DNA from: Bacteroides stercoris ATCC 43183
GTDB lineage: Bacteria > Bacteroidota > Bacteroidia > Bacteroidales > Bacteroidaceae
Length of the DNA stretch: 64,000 nt
Assembly (NCBI RefSeq): GCF_025147325.1
Contig: NZ_CP102262.1
Location: 868,001 to 932,000 of the forward strand
Reading direction: 5' to 3'
Each line of letters begins with the position of its first letter. Position 1 is the stretch's first letter. The position numbers and the translations under genes are program-made. Shown here one piece after another: positions 28,701 to 36,865 of this stretch. The notes under the pieces are model-generated. The model saw nothing but the letters and a program-made list of their open reading frames with translations, had not been told where the DNA came from and did not search any database.

Positions 28701-28853
28701 TCCTTCCACTTGTATGGAAGCACCAATCACAGGACCTAAATTGTCACTTACTGTACCTGTTACTGTAATGTTTTGTGCATTAGCTTGTGTGGCGAATAGC
28801 ACAAAGAGCAACATAATACCTAATGTTTTGAATAGATTAGATTTCTGTTTCAT
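25761..28853 (-). CDS. SusC-like TonB-dependent transporter (pair 2)
   Basis: An outer-membrane SusC/RagA transporter of 1030 aa: signal peptide (ending QANAQ), carboxypeptidase-D-like domain (about 30-100), the EVVVVGYGVQRK segment, a plug with ASIEVLKDASATAVYGSRGANGVI, and a long beta-barrel ending GLNFSF. A -7 box at 28925-28932 places transcription start about 65 nt upstream. It lies downstream of a sulfatase on the same strand, with a hairpin between. Confidence 0.94.
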   Translation of the reverse strand: MKQKSNLFKTLGIMLLFVLFATQANAQNITVTGTVSDNLGPVIGASIQVEGTSNGCITDIDGNYTLPNVPSNATLVFSYIGYQTQKIAVAGKTHINVTLSEDSQLLQEVVVVGYGVQRKSDLTGAVASVKTADALKSTPTGNVSDALQGRMAGVSVLSGSGDPSGDNTIRVRGINSITAETGPLVVIDGFIGGSLQSLNPADIASIEVLKDASATAVYGSRGANGVILVTTKNPEKDKLTVSFNAFANIKTVAKYPDNLSPYEYANLVNDYGKEYFGYGDNHFYSPEQLEAFKSGKAGYDYSREIFRSPAVTQNYELSIAGGGEKTTFLASLRYQDDQGIIKESGSQIYSWRLKVDTKIKKWLKAGLNIYGHYRETSKPRITEYDGLIQQSMYFPSTIEPKNEEGEYNNSFFDGGKAYNPMGYIWESSNSNKTINNRIQGYVQFDILDGLSFRSQLGVLFDNRLNTSVENEDSYYSYKNSLTQGQARSYWNTSWLNTNTLSYVKEFNENHRINATAVFEQSYDNNYNHTGTGYNLDYIDMIGVNNLAWSDSNLAAIASDRSINTLMSGMLRVNYVFMNRYMLTASIRADGSSRLKDKWSYFPSAALAWDLKQENFLKENSFIDQLKLRLGYGSVGNQAVEAYRIYSKMTPVTVTTPNGSSSTAYKIDRPAAPFLKWERNDQFNVGVDFGILNGRVRLTADWYSKLSKDILLEVARPSHMGYTAILDNAGEIKNTGVEFTISADPFSDKEFSWHTDLTLSHNKGTFNKIPTANHRQQQAGNFQNQIFQMIEGEKLGSFWGYTFAGVWQEDDVNAPFVDANGQTNGKTNGEVYKVKPGNSKYVDVNKDGVYNDADQGIIGCGQPTFNWGWNNTFNYKNFDFSFFVVGFHGFDIYNATHQMGYNLIKSQQMAGVTPMRELLNRWTPTNTNTDIPGFVKGGTENKDFFSTRFVENGSFIKMKSITLGYTLPEATCRSLGINNLRVYASVQNPFHITKYSGLDPEATMGSPLVQGVDWGAYPNSRNYLIGLNFSF

Positions 28854-28924
28854 AAATATTAATTTAATTGGTTATTTAAAAAAAGGCTTTTATCAGTCTT
28901 GTTCAAAATCGGAAAATCTCTTCG

Positions 28925-28932
28925 CAAAAGTA
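28925..28932 (-). promoter_or_regulatory. -7 promoter box for susC2-susD2
   Basis: Minus-strand TACTTTTG fits TAnnTTTG, 71 nt upstream of the ATG at 28853. No -33 TTTG at the right distance. Confidence 0.45.
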
Positions 28933-28961
28933 TAGGCTAATAAAGGTAGAGATATTCACTA

Positions 28962-29005
28962 ATTGTCCGCAAATAATCTGATATTGTACATTATCTGCGG
29001 ACAAT
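28962..29005. repeat. 16-bp inverted repeat between sulfatase and susC2
   Basis: ATTGTCCGCAAATAAT (28962-28977) pairs with 28990-29005 at 15 of 16 positions around a 12-nt loop. It begins 22 nt after the sulfatase stop and 29 nt upstream of the susC2 -7 box. There is no T-run on the minus strand, so it is either a processing/stability hairpin for the sulfatase message or an operator-like palindrome for susC2. Confidence 0.7.
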
Positions 29006-29027
29006 CGGTGCTCTGCTTAGTCCTTAT

Positions 29028-30575
29028 TTACTTGGTTTTTGCAGCTTTTACTTTTTCCAGCAGAATAGCCAGCTCTTTTACTTTATCAGGGTGAGTTCCA
29101 GCCAAATTTTCTTTTTCGGAAGGGTCTACAGATAAGTCATAAAGTTGTGGTTGGGGATTGTTTCCCGTTTCCATTTTAGTCCAATGTTCCAAAGCCGGTT
29201 TGTCACTCGGTTCGATGTATTTCCAGTTATTCTGAATGATGGATAGAGTATTATTCAGATTCTGTTGTACCACATAGTCGCACCCGATGGTATCCGTGCC
29301 AAGGAAGTTGTTGAGTTGGTCGCGGCTGTCAGGGGCAACACCTGTAGGAAGTTCATGATTCAGCAGGGCTGCAAATGAAGCATATACATCAATCATGGAA
29401 AATGGAGCCTGTTGTTTGCCCGGTTTGATACCATTCGGCCAGCGTACGATAAATGGAATACGGGTTCCGGCATCGAATGCGCTATACTTGCCGCCCCGGT
29501 AATGTTTCATGGGGGTGTGACCGTTCAGCAATTCAAAGGCCTGGTCTTGATAACCATCATCAATGACGGGACCGTTGTCGCTGCATAATACGAAGATTGT
29601 ATTATCAGCAATATCCAGACTATCGAGGGTGTGCATGATCTCGCCGACTGTCCAGTCCAGTTGTAAAATAACGTCACCACGCGGTCCTAAACCGCTTTTC
29701 CCTGCAAAACGCGGATGGGGGACTCGGGGAACGTGTACATCTTGTGTACCCATATACAGGAAGAAAGGTTCGTTTTTATGTGCAACGATAAAATCTTTGG
29801 CTTTTCCGGTAATGATATCTGCAATATCTTCATCCACCCAAAGAGCAGATTTGCCACCGGTCATCCAACCGATACGGGGGATACCGTTGATAATGGTATT
29901 ATTATGTCCCTGGCTGGGTTTCATCTTTACCAATTCAGGATTTTCAAGTCCTGTAGGCCAGTCGCCCACTTTGTGCTGGTAGCTGACAGTAATGGGATCT
30001 TGGGGATCAAGCCCTACAACATGGGCATTTTCTACGAACACACAAGGAACCCTGTCTACTGTGGCAGGAATGATAAATTCATAGTTGAAGCCTATGTCTT
30101 GAGTATTCGGCCTGATTTCGCGATTGAAGTCCGTGCCACCTTTAGGACCTAATCCCAAATGCCATTTGCCGACGGCTCCGGTGTAATAGCCTTCCTCCTT
30201 GAACATATCGGCCATTGTGACACAAGCTGTATCAATAATCAGTTCGGAGTTACCCGGTGCAATGCCTGTGTTCTCTTGCCGCCAGGGATACATACCTGTA
30301 AGCAGTCCGAAGCGGGAAGGGGTACTTGTGGAAGAGGTGGCATATGCATTGGTGAATTGCATACCCTGACCGGCAAGGCGGTCTATATTCGGGGTACTTA
30401 TTTTAGTGGCACCGTAGCAGCTGAGGTCGCCGATGCCCAAGTCGTCAGCGATCAGGTAGATAACATTAGGCTTTTGCGGTTGGTCACTCTTGGCTTCTTG
30501 TTTAGACGGATTGCCACATCCTATCAAAAGGACCGTACTTGGAAGATACGGTAGAAGATTAGATAAATATTTCAT
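29028..30575 (-). CDS. S1 family sulfatase lipoprotein, serine type
   Basis: A 515-aa sulfatase with a lipoprotein signal (lipobox LIGC, Cys20). The formylglycine motif is Ser84-T-P-S-R88, again serine type. The metal-site segments IADDLGIGD and SDNGPVIDDG are present, the first with the classical Asp-Asp pair missing from the sulfatase at 20.4 kb. The overall pattern (YPWRQENTGIAPG, MKHYRGGKYSAFDAGTRIPF) is that of exo-acting sulfatases on glycosaminoglycan-derived sugars, for example N-acetylgalactosamine-6-sulfatases; this specificity is inferred. It sits between the HTCS and susC2 with its own -7 box. Confidence 0.92.
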   Translation of the reverse strand: MKYLSNLLPYLPSTVLLIGCGNPSKQEAKSDQPQKPNVIYLIADDLGIGDLSCYGATKISTPNIDRLAGQGMQFTNAYATSSTSTPSRFGLLTGMYPWRQENTGIAPGNSELIIDTACVTMADMFKEEGYYTGAVGKWHLGLGPKGGTDFNREIRPNTQDIGFNYEFIIPATVDRVPCVFVENAHVVGLDPQDPITVSYQHKVGDWPTGLENPELVKMKPSQGHNNTIINGIPRIGWMTGGKSALWVDEDIADIITGKAKDFIVAHKNEPFFLYMGTQDVHVPRVPHPRFAGKSGLGPRGDVILQLDWTVGEIMHTLDSLDIADNTIFVLCSDNGPVIDDGYQDQAFELLNGHTPMKHYRGGKYSAFDAGTRIPFIVRWPNGIKPGKQQAPFSMIDVYASFAALLNHELPTGVAPDSRDQLNNFLGTDTIGCDYVVQQNLNNTLSIIQNNWKYIEPSDKPALEHWTKMETGNNPQPQLYDLSVDPSEKENLAGTHPDKVKELAILLEKVKAAKTK

Positions 30576-30607
30576 AGCCTTTGGACTTTAAAGTTTTATT
30601 CCAAGTC

Positions 30608-30615
30608 CAAAGATA
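30608..30615 (-). promoter_or_regulatory. -7 promoter box for sulfatase
   Basis: Minus-strand TATCTTTG, 32 nt before the ATG at 30575. A short hairpin (GTGTGTA 30634-30640, TACACAC 30649-30655) lies just upstream, near the -33 region and after the HTCS stop. Confidence 0.45.
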
Positions 30616-30687
30616 TGCGCTATCTTTCGGTCTGTGTGTATAAAAGAGTACACACGGAATCATAAAAAGTACAAAAGTGCAGAATTC

Positions 30688-33600
30688 TTATTTTTCATTT
30701 ACTGCTTCTTCCTCGTCTTTATCAGCTTCCTCTCCTTTGCGATAAGCCAGCGGGCTGACATGATAGATGTCCTTAAAGCACTTGCTGAAGTAGCGTGAGG
30801 AACTGAATCCTATCTTATCGGAAATTTCCGTAATGTTCAGTTCCGGATTATTGCGCAACATCAAAGCACCTTTCTTCAAACGGATAGTCAGTATAAATTC
30901 GTTTGGGGTTTGTCCTGTAATGGCCTTCAGTTTGGTGAACAGGTTGGTGCGCGCCATTGCCATTTCTCTGGCAAAGACATTGACATTGAATTCTGTGTCG
31001 TCCAGATGTTGTTCGATGATAGACATGGCACGGTCCAGAATGTCTTTGTCAATCGGATTGGTAGCAAGCATATGTGCAGCCGTTTGCGGTTGCTTGCTGA
31101 ATTTTTCCTGTAAGAGGATGCGTGAATTCACCAGGTTGTTGCAGCGGGATATCAGTAAGTTTGTATTGAACGGTTTGGTTATGTAATCGTCCGCGCCGAT
31201 CCGCAATCCTTCGATATTCGATTCAATGGCAGTGCGTGCAGTCAATAACACTACGGGGATATGGCAGGTGTTGAAATCCGTTTTTATGAGTTTGCATAGT
31301 TCTGTACCCGACATTTTGGGCATGACCACATCGCTTACCACAATGCAGGGCATTTCACTGCGTACCAGTTCCCAGCCTTCTTCTCCGTTGGCTGCCATCA
31401 ATATCTGATAGAATGGCTTGAAGATGTTGGCAAGCATTTCGCGGATGGACTCATTATCCTCTACAATCAATAGTTTGGCATCCGGAATACGTTTGATGGG
31501 AGCATTTTCTTCCAGTTCGGTTTTCAGGAAAGCATCTGCTTCGGATTTGGAAATTTCAATCTGATGTACGCAATCCGGATTCCGGTTGATTTGTTCTTCT
31601 GTAAAGAATTCGTTACCCAAGCGTAGTGTAACGATAAAGCTTGTACCTTTGCCAAGTTCGCTTTCTACACGGATGGAACCATGATGTAATTCTATAATAC
31701 CTTTGGTCAAAGCCAGTCCTATACCAGTGCCGCTCTTGCCGGCATCAGTAGAACCGGTCGGTTCTATCTGATAAAAGCGGTCGAATATCTTATCTATCTC
31801 CTTTGCATCGATACCGCTTCCCGTATCTTTTACACAAATTATAACGTTATTCCGTTCTTCCTTTACACTGAGCGTAATGGTATCTTCTTTTTCCGTATGC
31901 TTGATAGCATTGGATAAGAGGTTATTGATAACTTTCTGCATTTGCTTCTGGTCGTACCATACTTCGAGTTCGTCAGTCTCTTTTTCAAAATTGAAGTTGA
32001 TTTGTTTGGCACTGGCATATTCAAGGAACAGCAGATAGTTTTCATACAGAAAATTCACGATGTTGTGCGGACTGACTTTAATCTTCATATGGCCCTGTTC
32101 CTGCTTGCGGAAGTCGAGTAATTCGGTTATTAGCTCGCGTAGCTGGATACTGTTTTTATAAATGCCCAATATCTTGTTGTAGATGGCAGGTGTGAAGTTC
32201 TGTAATTGCAGCAAGGTTTCTACCTGAGCCACAATAAGAGTCAGAGGAGTGCGGAACTCATGCGAGATGTTGGTGAAGAAGCGCAATTTGGATTGGTTCA
32301 GCGCTTCTACATCCTGAATATGTTTCTGTTCGTATTTCAAAGATTCGCGTAGTTTGATTTTTGATTTGTAGGCGCGTATCAGATACCACAGAACCGCTCC
32401 CGTTATGATGATATATATGAAGTAGGCAAGTGTTGTTTTGTAGTACGGCGGCAATACATGAATGGTGAGCTGTGCTTGCGGACAAAGGTTTTCGTCTTTT
32501 CCTTCCGGCTTGATGAGCAATGTGTAAGTGCCTGCATTCAAATTGGTGTAAGTAATGGTATGCAGCCCTCGCGTGCTTGTCCATTCATTGGAAAAGCCTT
32601 CCAGTCTGTAAATAATATCGTCTTTGTTGGCAGGTATGTAATTGGATGTGGCAAACTCTATACTGAACATGCTTTGGTCTGCATTGAGGGTTATCTCTCC
32701 GGTGTGGCATAAAGAGTGCTGCAAGATGCCGGTTTTATCTCCTACAGAGATTTCCCTACCGTTGACGATGAGCCGTGAGAGGATAATCTTATAAGGTTTT
32801 GGGGTAAAGTTCAGTTCCATTTCATGGAAAGAAATCATGCCTTGTATGCCTCCCAGAAATATTTCACCGTCGCAGGTGACACAGAGTGCATTTTCGTTGA
32901 CGGCTGTCAACGGGAAACCGTTTTCAGCACTGTAATTATTAAAAGTCTTATTTTTGTAGTTAAAGATGGAGAATCCTTCGTTGGTGATGAGCAGTAATTT
33001 GCCGCTGCTGGGAGATTCTTGTGTTTCATAAATGCAGTCACTGGCCAGACCGTTCCTTTCCTTGTCGAAATTTTCAAAATCATTGGTTGCGGGGCGATAT
33101 AAGTCCAGACCGCTACCCGAGGTGGAGAACCACAGGTTGCCTTTGCTATCTTGCGTTATATTGTTCACATTGTTATTGCTGAGACTGTTCGGGTTGGTGG
33201 CATCATGGCGGTAGTTTGTCAGTCTGCAGGTGTCAAAACGATAACTGAATACTCCTTCTCCAGTGGCAGCAATCCATAGTGTACCCTCCGAATCGAATGT
33301 GACATCTGCTACCATTTTAATGGATTTTCCTTCTTTGCTATCTTTGAACAGTTGTTGGCATTGTCCGTTAGCGGGGTCAAAGAGGCATACTCCGTTTTGT
33401 GTGGCTATAATCAGCAGGCTTTTGTAGGGAATGATATCGCGGATAATGTCTGATGGAAGAGTGTTAGGATTACCTTCTTCCATGCGGTAATGGGTAAAAT
33501 GCCCTGAGCGTATATCCAGTTTGTTAAGACCGCCCAAATGAGTGCCTATCCATATAATTTCTTTATCGGCATCATAATAAAGCGCTTTTACATTATTATG

Positions 33601-34758
33601 CGAAATGCTGTTACGTCCTTCCTGTGGGCGATACCATTTGAATTCGCGTGTGCGGCGGTTGTAATAATTCAGTCCGCCGCCTTCGGTTCCTATCCACAGA
33701 TTGCCGTCTCTATCCTCAATGGTGCGTCCTACAACCGGATTGCTCAGCCCTTTCTTCTCGTTGGAAGAGTAGGAATAACGGGTGTAGATTTCATATTCCG
33801 GATTGAAGTAGTTGACACCGCCGAAATAGGTTCCCAACCAAAGTGTACCTTGGTTATCTTTTACGATACACCAGATGGAAGAGTGGGTGAGCCCGTCGGC
33901 TTGTGTGTCATTGGCTGTATGGTTCTGGAATAATCCGGTTATTTTATTGTATCGGTTTAATCCGTTGAAAGTACCTATCCATATATTGCCCAAATTGTCC
34001 TCACAGCAGGCCCTGACGAAATTGGAGGAGAGACTGTGTGGGTCTTTGGCATTGTATTTGAAGTTTTCTATTGTTCCGTCTGCTTTTACACGGAACAGTC
34101 CTTCTTCCCAACTGCCAATCCACAATTCACTTTCGCTGTCCTGATAAAAACTGGTAATATTTCCTTTCTGAATGGGATGCGTCAGTTCTTTTTTGTCAAT
34201 ATTCAGGCAGTATACGCCGTTGGTTGTTGTTCCCAGCCATAGTACATCCTTATTGATGTGTATACAGACTATTTCCAGATTTCGGTCCGGGAGTTGATAG
34301 TAAAGGTCGAAATTTCCAGTTTCCTCGTTATAACGGTATATTTCATTCTTTTTGCCGATAAAAAGTCCGTCATTGTAATAGATGCTGTTGATATTGCCTT
34401 GTATTAACGTAGTGAATTTTTGGGTGGCAAGGTTGAATTCCGCCACTCCTTCGGTGCAGAGCAGATATATTTTCCCGTTATGATTGCCCGTAATGCGGGA
34501 TACGGTATTGCAGAAAAGGCTGTTGGGATTGTTCTTCTGTAGCTTGTAGGTCTGTATATCGTCTCCATTGTAACGGTTCAACCCTTCGCGTGTGCCAATC
34601 CATAGGATGCCGTTTTCATCAACATATAAGCTGTTTACGGAAAACTGAGATAATCCGTCGTCGGTGGTAAGGTGGTTAAAGGTTATGTTCTGCCCATACA
34701 CATTTGCGAAAGCCGCACTCGCTAAAATAAAGAATAATCTGATGATAAGCTTCTGCAC
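30688..34758 (-). CDS. Hybrid two-component system regulator (HTCS)
   Basis: A single-chain sensor and transcription factor of 1356 aa. A signal peptide (ending NVYGQ) leads to periplasmic beta-propeller repeats of the Reg_prop type (many copies of a pattern like LWIGTxxGLNRYN, about 30-650) and a Y_Y_Y domain (about 690-765). One membrane helix follows (about 771-790), then HisKA with His833 in SHEFRTPLTL, HATPase_c (DTGSGIDA, GTGIGLALTKG), a receiver domain with Asp1143 in VSDVVMPKMSG, and a C-terminal AraC-type DNA-binding domain. In B. thetaiotaomicron a similar regulator in the chondroitin sulfate locus binds unsaturated disaccharides; the same role here is inferred from the neighbours. 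Confidence 0.95.
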   Translation of the reverse strand: MQKLIIRLFFILASAAFANVYGQNITFNHLTTDDGLSQFSVNSLYVDENGILWIGTREGLNRYNGDDIQTYKLQKNNPNSLFCNTVSRITGNHNGKIYLLCTEGVAEFNLATQKFTTLIQGNINSIYYNDGLFIGKKNEIYRYNEETGNFDLYYQLPDRNLEIVCIHINKDVLWLGTTTNGVYCLNIDKKELTHPIQKGNITSFYQDSESELWIGSWEEGLFRVKADGTIENFKYNAKDPHSLSSNFVRACCEDNLGNIWIGTFNGLNRYNKITGLFQNHTANDTQADGLTHSSIWCIVKDNQGTLWLGTYFGGVNYFNPEYEIYTRYSYSSNEKKGLSNPVVGRTIEDRDGNLWIGTEGGGLNYYNRRTREFKWYRPQEGRNSISHNNVKALYYDADKEIIWIGTHLGGLNKLDIRSGHFTHYRMEEGNPNTLPSDIIRDIIPYKSLLIIATQNGVCLFDPANGQCQQLFKDSKEGKSIKMVADVTFDSEGTLWIAATGEGVFSYRFDTCRLTNYRHDATNPNSLSNNNVNNITQDSKGNLWFSTSGSGLDLYRPATNDFENFDKERNGLASDCIYETQESPSSGKLLLITNEGFSIFNYKNKTFNNYSAENGFPLTAVNENALCVTCDGEIFLGGIQGMISFHEMELNFTPKPYKIILSRLIVNGREISVGDKTGILQHSLCHTGEITLNADQSMFSIEFATSNYIPANKDDIIYRLEGFSNEWTSTRGLHTITYTNLNAGTYTLLIKPEGKDENLCPQAQLTIHVLPPYYKTTLAYFIYIIITGAVLWYLIRAYKSKIKLRESLKYEQKHIQDVEALNQSKLRFFTNISHEFRTPLTLIVAQVETLLQLQNFTPAIYNKILGIYKNSIQLRELITELLDFRKQEQGHMKIKVSPHNIVNFLYENYLLFLEYASAKQINFNFEKETDELEVWYDQKQMQKVINNLLSNAIKHTEKEDTITLSVKEERNNVIICVKDTGSGIDAKEIDKIFDRFYQIEPTGSTDAGKSGTGIGLALTKGIIELHHGSIRVESELGKGTSFIVTLRLGNEFFTEEQINRNPDCVHQIEISKSEADAFLKTELEENAPIKRIPDAKLLIVEDNESIREMLANIFKPFYQILMAANGEEGWELVRSEMPCIVVSDVVMPKMSGTELCKLIKTDFNTCHIPVVLLTARTAIESNIEGLRIGADDYITKPFNTNLLISRCNNLVNSRILLQEKFSKQPQTAAHMLATNPIDKDILDRAMSIIEQHLDDTEFNVNVFAREMAMARTNLFTKLKAITGQTPNEFILTIRLKKGALMLRNNPELNITEISDKIGFSSSRYFSKCFKDIYHVSPLAYRKGEEADKDEEEAVNEK

Positions 34759-34785
34759 GTTGAGTCATTTTTAAGGTTTCAGTCA

Positions 34786-34793
34786 CAAATATA
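34786..34793 (-). promoter_or_regulatory. -7 promoter box for HTCS gene
   Basis: Minus-strand TATATTTG fits TAnnTTTG 27 nt before the ATG at 34758. A TTTG at 34807-34810 is present, but the 13-nt spacer is short for a -33 element. Confidence 0.45.
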
Positions 34794-34912
34794 AGGATAT
34801 TTTGTACAAAGATTCTCATTTATTATTTGGATTTTGCGGTTATGTTTGTTTAAATGTATATTTTTGGATGTTCATCGGACAATAATAAACTTATTATATG
34901 TAATAAAGAGCG

Positions 34913-34920
34913 TATATTTG
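34913..34920 (+). promoter_or_regulatory. -7 promoter box for kinase-CBM9 unit
   Basis: TATATTTG fits TAnnTTTG, 26 nt before the ATG at 34947; no -33 TTTG at the usual spacing. Confidence 0.5.
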
Positions 34921-34946
34921 TATCATAAATTAATTTATTTATTATC

Positions 34947-36029
34947 ATGAAAGACCTTTTATCTATCGTATCTCATTTTCAATTGCAGGGTACAGTTCAA
35001 GAAATCAATCCTTTAGGGGCCGGTCTTATTAATGACACCTATAAAGTAAGCACTCTCGAGGCTGATGCCCCCGATTATGTATTGCAGCGTATCAATCATG
35101 CCATTTTCCAAAACGTAGAAATGTTGCAGGCCAATATCAATGCCGTAACCACTCATATCCGTAAGAAACTGGAAGAGAAAGGCGAGAAAGACATTGAACG
35201 TAAGGTGCTGCATTTCTTTCCTGCCGATACAGGAAAGACTTATTGGCATGATGGTGAGAGTTATTGGCGTGTCATGGCGTTTATTCCCAATGCAAGGACC
35301 TACGAAACGGTTAACCCCGAATATTCGTATTATGCAGGCGTAGCTTTCGGTAATTTCCAGGCAATGCTTGCCGATATTCCCGATAAACTGGGCGAGACGA
35401 TTCCCGACTTCCATAATATGGAATTCCGTTTGAAACAGCTTCGCGATGCCGTGGCGGCCGATGCTGCCGGACGTGTAAAGGAAGTACGGTATTTTCTGGA
35501 TGAGATAGAGCGCCGTGCAGAAGAAATGTGCAAAGCGGAGCGCCTGCATCGTGAAGGCAAGTTACCTAAGCGGGTTTGCCATTGTGATACGAAAGTCAAT
35601 AATATGATGTTTGACGAAAGTGGCAATGTACTTTGTGTCATCGACCTCGATACCGTAATGCCCAGTTTCGTCTTTTCCGACTTTGGCGATTTCCTGCGTT
35701 CGGGAGCCAATACCGGTTTGGAAGATGATAAAGACCTTGCGAATGTGAATTTCAATATGGAAATATTCAAGGCATTCACAAAAGGCTATCTGGAATCGGC
35801 CAAATCTTTCCTGCTGCCGGTAGAGATAGAGAACCTGCCCTATGCGGCTGCTCTGTTCCCTTATATGCAGTGCGTGCGTTTCCTGGCCGACTATATCAAT
35901 GGCGATACTTATTATAAAATTCAATATCCGGAACATAACCTGGTGCGCACAAAGGCTCAATTCAAACTGCTTCAAAGCGTAGAAGAACATACTCCGGAAA
36001 TGCAGAAATTCATAGCTTCATGCATTTGA
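34947..36029 (+). CDS. NahK-like N-acetylhexosamine kinase (phosphotransferase family)
   Basis: A 360-aa aminoglycoside-phosphotransferase-fold kinase, the same length as bifidobacterial N-acetylhexosamine 1-kinase NahK. The catalytic loop is H212-C-Asp214-x4-N and the metal-binding segment is VIDLDTVMPS. The N-terminal GAGLINDTYKV and VLQRIN segments correspond to the nucleotide-binding lobe. No signal peptide, so cytoplasmic. It is divergent from the HTCS and shares a 10-bp overlap with the next gene. In a glycosaminoglycan locus it could phosphorylate the GalNAc or GlcNAc released by GH88; homoserine or choline kinase-like activities are alternatives. Confidence 0.8.
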   Translation: MKDLLSIVSHFQLQGTVQEINPLGAGLINDTYKVSTLEADAPDYVLQRINHAIFQNVEMLQANINAVTTHIRKKLEEKGEKDIERKVLHFFPADTGKTYWHDGESYWRVMAFIPNARTYETVNPEYSYYAGVAFGNFQAMLADIPDKLGETIPDFHNMEFRLKQLRDAVAADAAGRVKEVRYFLDEIERRAEEMCKAERLHREGKLPKRVCHCDTKVNNMMFDESGNVLCVIDLDTVMPSFVFSDFGDFLRSGANTGLEDDKDLANVNFNMEIFKAFTKGYLESAKSFLLPVEIENLPYAAALFPYMQCVRFLADYINGDTYYKIQYPEHNLVRTKAQFKLLQSVEEHTPEMQKFIASCI

Positions 36030-36754
36030 AAAGGTGTATAATGGCGGCGATGATGGGTTGCTGTGTCTTACCCTTATTCGCATTAACTCCTAAAAATAAG
36101 ATGATGAAAGAACTGGATGTCAAGAAAGTGAGTATGGCAAATATACCGGTAGAAGCGGTGCCTGCTCTTTTGGATGAAGAAAAAGTGGCTTTTCAGCCGG
36201 TTAATACAGTGAATTGGGCGGCATATCCATACTGTCCGGACGTAAAGTTCCGTATTGCTTATACGGACAACGCTATCCTGATTCATTATAAAGTGAAAGA
36301 AGCCAGCGTACGCGCAGTAGCGGGCAAAGACAACGGGCCGGTTTGGGAAGATGCCTGTGTGGAGTTCTTTTCTATTCCTGCCGGAGACGGAGTATATTAT
36401 AATATGGAATGTAACTGTGTTGGAAGATTGCTTATCGGTGCGGGAGCAGGACGCTCCAACCGTCAACATGCACCGCAGGAAGTGCTTGATAAAGTGCAGC
36501 GTTGGTCTTCTTTGGGGCAGGAAGATTTTGAGGAACGGATAGGAGATTGCAGTTGGGAAGTGGCTTTGGTGATACCTTATTCCGCTTTCTTTATGCATAA
36601 TATCACCTCATTGGACGGTAAGGCCATTCGTGCCAATTTCTATAAATGCGGTGATAAGTTGCAGACTCCTCATTTCCTGTCATGGAATCCCATTGATTTG
36701 GAAAAGCCGAACTTCCATTGTCCGGAATTTTTTGGGATGTTGCGTTTCAAGTAG
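36020..36754 (+). CDS. CBM9-like carbohydrate-binding domain protein
   Basis: A 244-aa exported protein (signal peptide about 1-21, ending PLFAL) that is almost entirely one carbohydrate-binding family 9-like domain: FRIAYTDNAILIHYKVKE, VWEDACVEFFS, a WEVALVIPYSAFF strand near the end and the closing segment HFLSWNPIDLEKPNFHCPEFFG. Such stand-alone proteins are frequent in Bacteroidales polysaccharide loci. The start ATG lies inside the last codons of the kinase gene (10-bp overlap), so translation is probably coupled. It may hold or sense glycan fragments in the periplasm; this is inference. Confidence 0.85.
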   Translation: MHLKRCIMAAMMGCCVLPLFALTPKNKMMKELDVKKVSMANIPVEAVPALLDEEKVAFQPVNTVNWAAYPYCPDVKFRIAYTDNAILIHYKVKEASVRAVAGKDNGPVWEDACVEFFSIPAGDGVYYNMECNCVGRLLIGAGAGRSNRQHAPQEVLDKVQRWSSLGQEDFEERIGDCSWEVALVIPYSAFFMHNITSLDGKAIRANFYKCGDKLQTPHFLSWNPIDLEKPNFHCPEFFGMLRFK

Positions 36755-36805
36755 GTACGAGGGTTATAATACTCTGAATAGTAATAAAACCGGTATATAA
36801 AATAT

Positions 36806-36852
36806 AGGCTTGCAGATGTCTTATTCACAGGACTTCTGCAAGCCTTTTTTCT
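36806..36852 (+). terminator. Intrinsic terminator after CBM9-like gene
   Basis: AGGCTTGCAGATGTC (36806-36820) pairs with 36831-36845 at 14 of 15 positions around a 10-nt loop, followed by a T-run ending in TTTTTTCTT. It closes the plus-strand kinase-CBM9 unit and faces the convergent lpxA-like gene. Confidence 0.9.
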
Positions 36853-36865
36853 TATATGCCGAGGT

